Assembly: GCF_027627475.1 (NCBI RefSeq)
Contig: NZ_CP115484.1
Span: 2,402,001-2,466,000 of the forward strand
Direction of reading: 5' to 3'
Source: Paenibacillus sp. SYP-B4298
Lineage (GTDB): Bacteria; Bacillota; Bacilli; Paenibacillales; Paenibacillaceae
DNA: 64,000 nucleotides
Shown here: one piece after another, positions 56,942-64,000 of the stretch
Numbering within the stretch: position 1 is the first letter of the stretch
How the letters are laid out: each line of letters begins with the position of its first letter
Position numbers and translations under genes: made by a program
The notes under the pieces: generated by a model
Databases searched by the model: none
Told to the model about the DNA's origin: nothing
What the model saw: the letters and a program-made list of their open reading frames with translations, nothing else

Positions 56942-58255
56942 CTACACCTCCATTACAAGCAGCTCAGGGTCAGCGAGCAACTGCTTGATGTAGTTCATAA
57001 AGTTTTGAGCCGTAGCTCCATCGATCAGACGATGGTCAAAGCTTAAGGAAAGAGCCATTACAGGTGCTGCTACGATCGCGCCGTCCTTCACAACGGCCTT
57101 CTCCGAGATGCGGCCTGTGCCGAGAATCGCGACCTCAGGGAAGTTGATGACCGGTGTAAAGAACATGCCGCCAGCCGAACCAATATTGGTGATGGTCATC
57201 GTGCTGCCCTTAAGCTCATGAGGGGCAAGCTTGCCATCGCGTCCGCGTGTAGCCAGATCCTTGATCTCGCTGCCGATCATCCAGATGCTCTTACGGTCAG
57301 CATTCTCGACAACTGGAACGATCAGACCATTGTCCGTATCTGCCGCAATCCCAATGTTGTAGTATTTGCGCAGTACGATCTCCTGATTCGCTTCATCCAG
57401 CGTAGCATTCATGATCGGGAATTCGCGCAGCGCCGCAACCAACGCCTTCACGATGAATGGCAAGTAAGTGAGCTTAACGCCCTTCTTCTCCGCCAATGCC
57501 TTCGACTTGGAACGCAGCTCAACCAGCTTCGTCACGTCTACCTCGTCCATCAGCGTTACGTGAGGAGCAGTGTAGACCGACTTGGACATTGCGCCAGCGA
57601 TGATCTTGCGGATGCCCTTGAATGGCAGACGTTCTTCCGGACGATCGCCAGCTTGCACAGCAACCGGAGCAGGCTTCGCAGCTCCTGCTTCCTTCGCCGC
57701 TACAGTTGCATTGTCAGCGGCTGCTGCTGGAGCAGCACTACCGCCAGCGGCCAGATGGTCAACATCCTCGCGGGTAATGCGATTGTTCTTGCCTGAGCCA
57801 GTTACGCCAGACAACTGAACGCCTTTCTCGCGAGCATACTTGCGAACGCTCGGAGTAGCCAGCACCAATCCGCCCTCTGCCGGAGCTTCTGCTGCTACCG
57901 GAGCGGCTGGAGCGGCCGGAGCCGCAGGTGCTGCTGCCTTCTCCTCTGCCTTAGGAGCTGCTGGAGCAGGCGCTGCCTCTTCATGTGCAGGTGCTGCCTG
58001 CTCAGGCACATCGCCCTCTGCATCGATGATGGCAACCACTTCGCCAACATGGCATACTTGGCCATCCTTGACCAGCACCTCTTGCACCTTGCCGTTTACC
58101 GGGCAAGGAACTTCGACGATTGCCTTGTCGTTCTGCACTTCCATAATGATATCTTCGTCTGTTACAGTATCTCCCGGCTTGATGTGCACTTTAATAATTT
58201 CGCCTTCGTGCAAACCTTCGCCCAGCTCTGGAAAACGATACTCAAATTTGGCCAC
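56942..58255 (-). CDS. pdhC: Dihydrolipoyl acetyltransferase (E2) of pyruvate dehydrogenase
   Basis: A 437-residue E2 core enzyme. Order: one lipoyl domain 1-80 with Lys44 in QNDKA; a long Ala/Pro/Glu-rich flexible linker ~80-125; peripheral-subunit-binding domain ~130-170 ([13 protein letters not shown] ... ITREDV); a second Ala-rich linker; catalytic domain ~210-437 with [12 protein letters not shown] carrying the active His and Asp. It starts at GTG behind GGAGGGAACC. It transfers acetyl groups from lipoamide to CoA. Confidence 0.97.
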   Translation of the reverse strand: MAKFEYRFPELGEGLHEGEIIKVHIKPGDTVTDEDIIMEVQNDKAIVEVPCPVNGKVQEVLVKDGQVCHVGEVVAIIDAEGDVPEQAAPAHEEAAPAPAAPKAEEKAAAPAAPAAPAAPVAAEAPAEGGLVLATPSVRKYAREKGVQLSGVTGSGKNNRITREDVDHLAAGGSAAPAAAADNATVAAKEAGAAKPAPVAVQAGDRPEERLPFKGIRKIIAGAMSKSVYTAPHVTLMDEVDVTKLVELRSKSKALAEKKGVKLTYLPFIVKALVAALREFPIMNATLDEANQEIVLRKYYNIGIAADTDNGLIVPVVENADRKSIWMIGSEIKDLATRGRDGKLAPHELKGSTMTITNIGSAGGMFFTPVINFPEVAILGTGRISEKAVVKDGAIVAAPVMALSLSFDHRLIDGATAQNFMNYIKQLLADPELLVMEV

Positions 58256-58280
58256 CTTCGGTTCCCTCCTTACGAATCAA

Positions 58281-59258
58281 TTAAAACTCAAGCACTTTCT
58301 TCACGTTAGCAATGATGCGAGCCGGAGATGGGAGCCATGCGTCTTCGATTTGGGCAAACGGATATACCGTATCCGGTCCAGCCACACGAAGCACCGGCGC
58401 CTCCAGGTGCAGAATCGCCTTCTCGTTAATTTGGGCAATAATCTCAGCGGCCGCGCCAGACGTTTTCTGTGCTTCCTGTACGACGATCGCACGGTTGGTC
58501 TTCTGAATCGAAGCCACGATCGTATCGATGTCCAGCGGAAGCAGCGTGCGCAGGTCGATAACCTCAGCCTTAATGCCTTCCTTCTCCAGCTCATCCGCCG
58601 CCTTGACTGCAGAATGAACCATCATGCCGTATGCGATAATCGTTACATCGCTACCCTCACGAACGACGTTTGCCTTGCCGATCGGCACTGTATAGTCATC
58701 CTCCGGCACTTCAGCGCGGAAGGCGTGATACAAGTTCAGATGCTCCATGAAGAAGACCGGATCATTGTCGCGGATCGCAGAGATCAGCAGCCCCTTCGCA
58801 TCATATGGATTGGATGGCACGATAACTTTAATACCTGGTGTCTGAATCGCCAAGCCTTCCAGCGAATCGGTATGCAATTCAGCCGCTTTTACCCCGCCGC
58901 CAAATGGCGTTCTGAATACAATCGGGGAATTATAGCGTCCGCCAGAGCGGTAACGCATGCGCGCCGCCTGGATGAACATCTGGTCCAGCGCTTCATAGAT
59001 AAAGCCTACGAATTGAATCTCTGCAACCGGGCGAAAGCCTTGGGTTCCCATCCCTACAGCCAGACCGGCAATCGCCGACTCCGCCAGCGGCGTGTCAAAC
59101 ACTCGATCCTCGCCAAACTCAGCCTGCAGCCCTTCTGTCGCGCGGAACACGCCGCCAACCTTGCCAACATCTTCACCGAATACGAGCACATTCGGGTCTT
59201 TTCTCAGCTCCACGCGCATCGCGTCGCGGATCGCTTCTTTCATATTCATTTGAGCCAT
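58281..59258 (-). CDS. pdhB: Pyruvate dehydrogenase E1 beta subunit
   Basis: A 325-residue E1 beta. Seen: [37 protein letters not shown], and the C-terminal half with [16 protein letters not shown] and [13 protein letters not shown] with AAGGGGGAAC upstream, 15 bp after pdhA. With PdhA it forms the thiamine-diphosphate enzyme that decarboxylates pyruvate and acetylates E2 lipoate. Confidence 0.97.
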   Translation of the reverse strand: MAQMNMKEAIRDAMRVELRKDPNVLVFGEDVGKVGGVFRATEGLQAEFGEDRVFDTPLAESAIAGLAVGMGTQGFRPVAEIQFVGFIYEALDQMFIQAARMRYRSGGRYNSPIVFRTPFGGGVKAAELHTDSLEGLAIQTPGIKVIVPSNPYDAKGLLISAIRDNDPVFFMEHLNLYHAFRAEVPEDDYTVPIGKANVVREGSDVTIIAYGMMVHSAVKAADELEKEGIKAEVIDLRTLLPLDIDTIVASIQKTNRAIVVQEAQKTSGAAAEIIAQINEKAILHLEAPVLRVAGPDTVYPFAQIEDAWLPSPARIIANVKKVLEF

Positions 59259-59273
59259 GATGACGGTTCCCCC

Positions 59274-60347
<1,074 letters not shown>

Positions 60348-60395
60348 TCACCCCAATAAAGATATTTGAATATCAGATGTAGCTGTTATAGAATT

Positions 60396-60425
60396 ATTAT
60401 AAACCTGTTTAACTGAAATGGTCAA
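60396..60425 (-). promoter_or_regulatory. pdhABCD promoter
   Basis: Minus strand: TTGACC (60420-60425), 18-nt spacer, TATAAT (60396-60401). A near-consensus sigma-A promoter about 55 bp before the pdhA ATG. Confidence 0.75.
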
Positions 60426-60434
60426 AAGAAATAT

Positions 60435-60466
60435 CGAAAAAATCGTTATTTTATCTTATTTTTTCG
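60435..60466. repeat. Inverted repeat just upstream of the pdh -35 box
   Basis: Perfect 9-bp arms CGAAAAAAT / ATTTTTTCG with a 14-nt spacer, ending 9 bp from the pdhA -35 element. Possible operator for pdh regulation. Confidence 0.4.
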
Positions 60467-60501
60467 TTCTAGCGATCCATTTTTGTTTGTAATACAGCAG
60501 C

Positions 60502-60528
60502 GTATCAACATATGGTACAGATTGATAC
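60502..60528. repeat. Inverted repeat between pdhA and the divergent esterase gene
   Basis: Perfect 7-bp arms GTATCAA / TTGATAC, 13-nt spacer. The second arm overlaps TACAAT (60526-60531), which could be a plus-strand -10 box for the esterase gene, though no good -35 box was found. Confidence 0.35.
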
Positions 60529-60618
60529 AATAGCCGGAAAAACGCTGTCATTATGCCGTTTCCTCCCTATTGTTTACCCTGTTTTGCTGTAAACCATTCA
60601 AGCAAAGGAGAAAAGAAT

Positions 60619-61368
60619 ATGACCTCACCGCAATATTTGAAGCGCACAATTGTAAAGGAAACTGTAGTGTCCCGCTACCTGCCGGAGGGCTCGCGCGAGC
60701 TGCGCGTGTACCTGCCTCCGGGTTATAATGAAATTATTAGCTACCCCGTCATCTACTGCCAGGATGGCGAGGATTTTTTCAACTTTGGCCGCATTGCCAC
60801 ACTTGCCAACAAGCTCATCCTTGAAGCGGATATGGAACCCATCATTATCGTGGGCGTTGATGTGGACAAATCGAAACGAACAGCCGAGTATGCACCGGAT
60901 GGCGACCGCCATGCCAGCTATATTCGCTTCTTCGTTGAAGAGATGATTCCTTATGTAGCCTCTCGATATACCGTCCGCGATGAACCCGGACAGGTTATTT
61001 TGGCCGGCGACTCGCTTGGCGCCACGGTTTCGCTCCATATCGCACTCGCTTACCCCGGCCGGTTTACGAAGCTGATTTCCTTCTCCGGCGCTTATTTCCC
61101 TGTCTCGCGGGAACTGACACGTCAGCATCCAGAGTCTCTTGAATGGCTGAAGCTGTTCATGACTGTCGGGCTGCAGGAGACCGCATTCGAGACGACAGAC
61201 CGCGGCGTCTATGATTTTGTGGCGCTGAACCGCGACATGAAGGCCGTCCTAGAGAGCAAGGGTTCGGGCTTGACCTATATAGAGCGCGATGGCCTGCACC
61301 AATGGGGCTACTGGCAAAAGCAAGTTCCTGAGGCGCTGGAGTGGGCCTTCAATCCAACGGCTCTCTAA
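60619..61368 (+). CDS. Alpha/beta-hydrolase esterase (PF00756-like)
   Basis: A 249-residue hydrolase related to esterase D / enterochelin-esterase-type proteins. Seen: VYLPPGYNE and YPVIYCQDGEDFF near the N-terminus, the nucleophile elbow AGDSLGATVSL, and a C-terminal DGLHQWGYWQ carrying the likely catalytic His. No signal peptide, so probably cytoplasmic. The ATG at 60619 follows AAAGGAGAAAAG; an upstream ATG in frame has no ribosome site. Its 3' end overlaps the convergent phosphatase gene by 20 bp. The substrate is unknown. Confidence 0.88.
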   Translation: MTSPQYLKRTIVKETVVSRYLPEGSRELRVYLPPGYNEIISYPVIYCQDGEDFFNFGRIATLANKLILEADMEPIIIVGVDVDKSKRTAEYAPDGDRHASYIRFFVEEMIPYVASRYTVRDEPGQVILAGDSLGATVSLHIALAYPGRFTKLISFSGAYFPVSRELTRQHPESLEWLKLFMTVGLQETAFETTDRGVYDFVALNRDMKAVLESKGSGLTYIERDGLHQWGYWQKQVPEALEWAFNPTAL

Positions 61369-61852
61369 TTAGAGCCAGCAGCTTGCGGCAGCCCGCCTCC
61401 ACCATCTCGTACACCTCTTCAAAATTGCCTGTATAATAGGGATCCGGCACATCGGCAATGCCGCGCTGCGGCAGCAGATCCATGAACTTCATCGTCTTGG
61501 CTCGCGTACTGCCCTGCGGAAGCCATTGCCGGATGTCCTGCTCATTTTGACTGTCCATGCAAATGATATAATCAAATTCGGCATAATCCTCGCTGCGCAC
61601 CTGGCGAGCCTTCATGCCTTCATATCCGATGCCGTAACCCTCCAGCAGCCTTCTGGTGCCCTCATGAGGCGGCTTGCCGATATGCCAGTCGCCTGTGCCC
61701 GCAGAGTCGATCTCAACTAGCTCCTCCAGCCCTTGCTGCTTCACCATATGACGAAGCACCGCCTCCGCCATCGGTGAGCGGCATATATTGCCCAGGCATA
61801 CGAACAGCACCCGTTGCTTGGTGCCGATGGTTTCATTCACTTGCGTTGTCAC
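61349..61852 (-). CDS. Low-molecular-weight protein-tyrosine phosphatase (YfkJ-like)
   Basis: A 167-residue phosphatase. The P-loop CLGNICRS fits C-x5-R-S, and the acid loop is DVPDPYYTG. Start codon GTG overlaps the stop of the channel gene (GTGA), so the two are translationally coupled; AGGAG sits ~10 nt upstream. The N-terminus is ~10 residues longer than in typical members. It dephosphorylates phosphotyrosine (or phosphoarginine in some Bacillus homologues); which applies cannot be decided here. Confidence 0.93.
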   Translation of the reverse strand: MTTQVNETIGTKQRVLFVCLGNICRSPMAEAVLRHMVKQQGLEELVEIDSAGTGDWHIGKPPHEGTRRLLEGYGIGYEGMKARQVRSEDYAEFDYIICMDSQNEQDIRQWLPQGSTRAKTMKFMDLLPQRGIADVPDPYYTGNFEEVYEMVEAGCRKLLALIREPLD

Positions 61853-62511
61853 TTCTGTTCATCTCCTGTCATCTGTTGGGACTTCTGCTTTGCCGCGGCA
61901 GCCAGCTTGAGCGAACGGCGCGGCAGCTTCCATCTGTAATGGACGGATAGCATACGGAAAATGATAATGAGTACGAACAACCCGAGCAGCTCCAGCGGAG
62001 TCTGCGCCCAGCCAAGGCCGATAATTACCCCGCCTACCATCGCCCAGACGGCATAAATCTCGTCGCGCAATACGAGCGGCTTGCGTCCAGCGAGCAGATC
62101 ACGGATCATCCCGCCTCCAATGCCTGTCAGCACCGCTGCGACAATGACTGCGCTCACCGGCACCTTCATCGTAGTAGCCGCAAGCGCCCCCTGAATGGCG
62201 AAGGCGGACAGGCCGATCGCATCGAAGAAGGCTTCGCTCCTCTGCCAGCGCTGAATCCAGTCAACCGGCAGCAAGAAAGCAACCAGAACCGAGATGATCG
62301 CCGTCTTCAAGAATAGCCCCTGGCTCCATAGCGTCGTAATCGGCATGCCAATCAGCATGTTGCGCACAACCCCGCCTCCGAATGCCGTCACCAGACCGAG
62401 TACAAAAACGCCCAGAATATCATACTCCTCTTCCATGGCTACTATCGCTCCGCTGACCGCAAATGCGATCGTGCCGATAATACTGAACCAGCTAAAAATA
62501 TCCAAATCCAC
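61849..62511 (-). CDS. TRIC/UPF0126 family membrane channel protein (YvgT-like)
   Basis: A 220-residue integral membrane protein with about seven hydrophobic segments and two copies of the family repeat, each with a glycine-rich turn: TAFGGGVVRNML (~43-54) and TGIGGGMIRDLL (~129-140). Prokaryotic members form trimeric cation channels. The C-terminus is basic and cytoplasmic in character. Start GTG behind GGGGGA. First gene of a two-gene unit with the phosphatase. Confidence 0.92.
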   Translation of the reverse strand: MDLDIFSWFSIIGTIAFAVSGAIVAMEEEYDILGVFVLGLVTAFGGGVVRNMLIGMPITTLWSQGLFLKTAIISVLVAFLLPVDWIQRWQRSEAFFDAIGLSAFAIQGALAATTMKVPVSAVIVAAVLTGIGGGMIRDLLAGRKPLVLRDEIYAVWAMVGGVIIGLGWAQTPLELLGLFVLIIIFRMLSVHYRWKLPRRSLKLAAAAKQKSQQMTGDEQK

Positions 62512-62583
62512 GACCGAAATCCCCCGTCTTCCTCTGCAACATGAACGCGTGTTGTCGCAACATGTCTGTTAATGTCTTTTCTC

Positions 62584-62612
62584 ATTGTAGCGGTGCCACA
62601 TCATTCGTGCAA
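62584..62612 (-). promoter_or_regulatory. Promoter of the TRIC-phosphatase unit
   Basis: Minus strand: TTGCAC (62607-62612), 17-nt spacer, TACAAT (62584-62589), ~70 bp before the GTG start. A palindrome TGTTG-TCG-CAACA lies between promoter and gene, near 62551-62563. Confidence 0.5.
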
Positions 62613-62632
62613 GCGCCCCTGCAATGCGGGGA

Positions 62633-62661
62633 TTGGAATTTGTTGCTGGGGCGGCTACAAT
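62633..62661 (+). promoter_or_regulatory. Promoter of the YdjM-like gene and thiN
   Basis: TTGGAA (62633-62638), 17-nt spacer, TACAAT (62656-62661), ~72 bp before the ATG at 62734. Divergent from the channel promoter. Confidence 0.55.
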
Positions 62662-62733
62662 AGAATCGGTACAGCATGCGTGCTGTGCCGCTTACTTGCG
62701 CGCCGACTACTATGACTGCAAAGGAATGAAGGC

Positions 62734-63609
62734 ATGAACAAGAAGGGACATCTATCGTTGGCGCTGGCTGCCGGTTCCATGGCTGTATACACTAGCCCCT
62801 CCTATTCATTAACAGATTGGAGTCAAGGCTGGGCAGCTATACTGCTCGTCGCTTGCGCTGGCATCGGCGGGCTTGCGCCTGATCTCGATCACAAGACAAG
62901 CACTGCCAGCAAGACCATTCAATTCTCGGCTCGCAATCGGCGCACGCTGCGCACAATCTCCAGCTCCTGCTTCGCCGCCGGCCTTGTACTGACGCTGCTT
63001 TGGCTGCTTAGCCGTTATGATCTGATCGCCTGGGAGAGCTGGCTGCCCTCAGGATGGCAGTCCTACGCCCTCCTGGCCGTACAGGGCGGCCCGTTCCTCA
63101 TCGCAGGCGGCGTGCTGTTCCTGGCGATGACACGTCTGCGCACGCTGATTCTGCTTGGCACAGGCACGGCTCTGCTCATTGCAGCCTATCTGAACCATTG
63201 GCACTGGATCGCATCGTTCGCTGGCATCGCGCTCCTTGTGCTGCCATTAGTCAAGCATCGCGGCATCATCCATACGCCTGAGTTTGCATTGGCAATGACA
63301 CTCGGGCTGTTATCGTTCGCCGCGCAGCAGAGCGAGCCGGTTCAAGCCGCGGCAACCGGCTTCATCCTCGGCTGGTGGACTCATCTGGCTGGTGATTGCT
63401 TCGGCAGCGAAGGCATTCATCTTCTCCTGATTCCCAAGCTGCGCATCGCCTTGCACCTGTTCGCCAACGGCGGCGCAACGGAGCGGCTTGTTGTGGCGAT
63501 CTGCACGCTAGCGACAACGATCATCTGGTTTGCACTTCTACTCGCGGCTCCTGATGGAATGACGCTGTTCTCACAATTTACAACCTTTCAAGAAATGAGG
63601 AAACAGTGA
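62734..63609 (+). CDS. YdjM-like membrane-bound metal-dependent hydrolase family protein
   Basis: A 291-residue polytopic membrane protein of the PF04307 (YdjM/LexA-regulated) type. Seen: GHLSLALAAG at the N-terminus, GGLAPDLDHKTS, KHRGIIHTPEF and GWWTHLAGDCFGSEGIHLL, whose conserved His and Asp residues are the putative metal ligands, between about six hydrophobic segments. ATG behind AAAGGAATGA. The stop overlaps the thiN start (TGATG). Physiological role is not established for the family. Confidence 0.88.
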   Translation: MNKKGHLSLALAAGSMAVYTSPSYSLTDWSQGWAAILLVACAGIGGLAPDLDHKTSTASKTIQFSARNRRTLRTISSSCFAAGLVLTLLWLLSRYDLIAWESWLPSGWQSYALLAVQGGPFLIAGGVLFLAMTRLRTLILLGTGTALLIAAYLNHWHWIASFAGIALLVLPLVKHRGIIHTPEFALAMTLGLLSFAAQQSEPVQAAATGFILGWWTHLAGDCFGSEGIHLLLIPKLRIALHLFANGGATERLVVAICTLATTIIWFALLLAAPDGMTLFSQFTTFQEMRKQ

Positions 63610-64000
63610 TGGCTTATCTACCACATACGGTCGTAATCATAACCGGAGGACATCTAGGTGAATGGGCCTTAGCCTATATCGATGCCGATAGTTATATCAT
63701 CGGCGCTGATCGCGGCGCCCTGTTCCTCGTACAGCACGGCATTCGCCCCGATCTGGCCGTTGGTGATTTCGATTCGGTCAGCCCTCAAGAGCTGGAGCAG
63801 ATCCAATCGGTCAGCAAGCAGTTGCTGCGTTGTGATGCCTTTGACAAAAATTATACCGACACCGAGCTTGCCTTCATCAAAGCGCTGGAACGGCATCCTG
63901 AGCGCATTATCATCGCAGGCGCGCTCGGCACCCGCTTTGACCACTCTCTCGCCAATGTACAATTGCTGGCGCAAGCGGAGCATCACGGAGTTGTGGCGGT
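63609..64000 (+). CDS. thiN: Thiamine pyrophosphokinase (partial)
   Basis: The first ~130 residues of a TPK, cut by the right window edge. It transfers pyrophosphate from ATP to thiamine. Seen: ITGGHLGEW, IGADRGALFL, the metal-binding VGDFDSV (52-57), KNYTDTELA and GALGTRFDHSLANV, all typical of the catalytic domain. Its ATG overlaps the preceding stop by one base, so it is coupled to the YdjM-like gene. About 80 residues, the thiamine-binding end, are missing. Confidence 0.95.
   Translation, partial: MAYLPHTVVIITGGHLGEWALAYIDADSYIIGADRGALFLVQHGIRPDLAVGDFDSVSPQELEQIQSVSKQLLRCDAFDKNYTDTELAFIKALERHPERIIIAGALGTRFDHSLANVQLLAQAEHHGVVA

Overview
The window looks like a chromosome segment of a fairly GC-rich, low-GC-lineage Gram-positive (Bacillota), most likely Paenibacillus or a close relative. 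The reasons are Bacillus-type housekeeping genes (pdhABCD, thyA-dfrA, gltD, thiN), AGGAGG-type ribosome binding sites, frequent GTG/TTG starts, sigma-A-like promoters, and NRPS domains with Bacillales-style C/E architecture and docking ends. This assignment is inference from gene content; no marker gene such as 16S rRNA is present.

Region 1 (1-51555) is one large biosynthetic operon read leftward on the minus strand. In transcription order it encodes a degenerate condensation domain fused to a dead FkbH-type HAD domain (48884-51238), a stand-alone ACP (48617-48859), a complete FkbH-family enzyme (46868-48601), a MaoC-hotdog/SDR fusion (45351-46871), and four NRPSs: NRPS1 (30491-45331), NRPS2 (17961-30491), NRPS3 (903-17909) and the start of NRPS4 (1-851, cut by the window edge). 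NRPS1 opens with the second half of an FkbH protein (acyl-transfer domain with its Cys) followed by a PCP, then three C-A-PCP-E modules. NRPS2 adds three modules and NRPS3 four. My reading of the A-domain pockets gives starter - D-Leu - D-Ala - D-Leu - D-X4 - X5 - D-Leu - D-Ala - X8 - D-X9(polar) - Ala - ..., that is a hydrophobic, D-residue-rich peptide of more than ten residues capped by a glycerate-derived acyl group. No ketosynthase, thioesterase, transporter or phosphopantetheinyl transferase is in the window, so release and export must be encoded beyond position 1 or elsewhere. The promoter region carries two TGTGA-N6-TCAC(A/C) sites 32 bp apart in positions typical of Crp/Fnr-family activation.

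The assembly line shows recent recombination: three pairs of adenylation-domain repeats (A3/A6, A5/A8, A7/A10), each separated by about 12.5 kb, i.e. three modules. The last epimerisation domain of NRPS3 has lost its catalytic motifs, while the C domain that follows still looks like a D-accepting type.

Region 2 (51571-64000) is housekeeping. On the minus strand lie gltD (no gltB next to it), thyA-dfrA, a hotdog acyl-CoA thioesterase, the pdhABCD operon with a clear promoter, and a TRIC-type channel gene coupled to a low-molecular-weight tyrosine phosphatase gene. On the plus strand lie a PF00756-type esterase, a YdjM-like membrane protein, and the start of thiN (thiamine pyrophosphokinase), which runs off the right edge. 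No tRNA, rRNA, CRISPR array or insertion sequence was seen.
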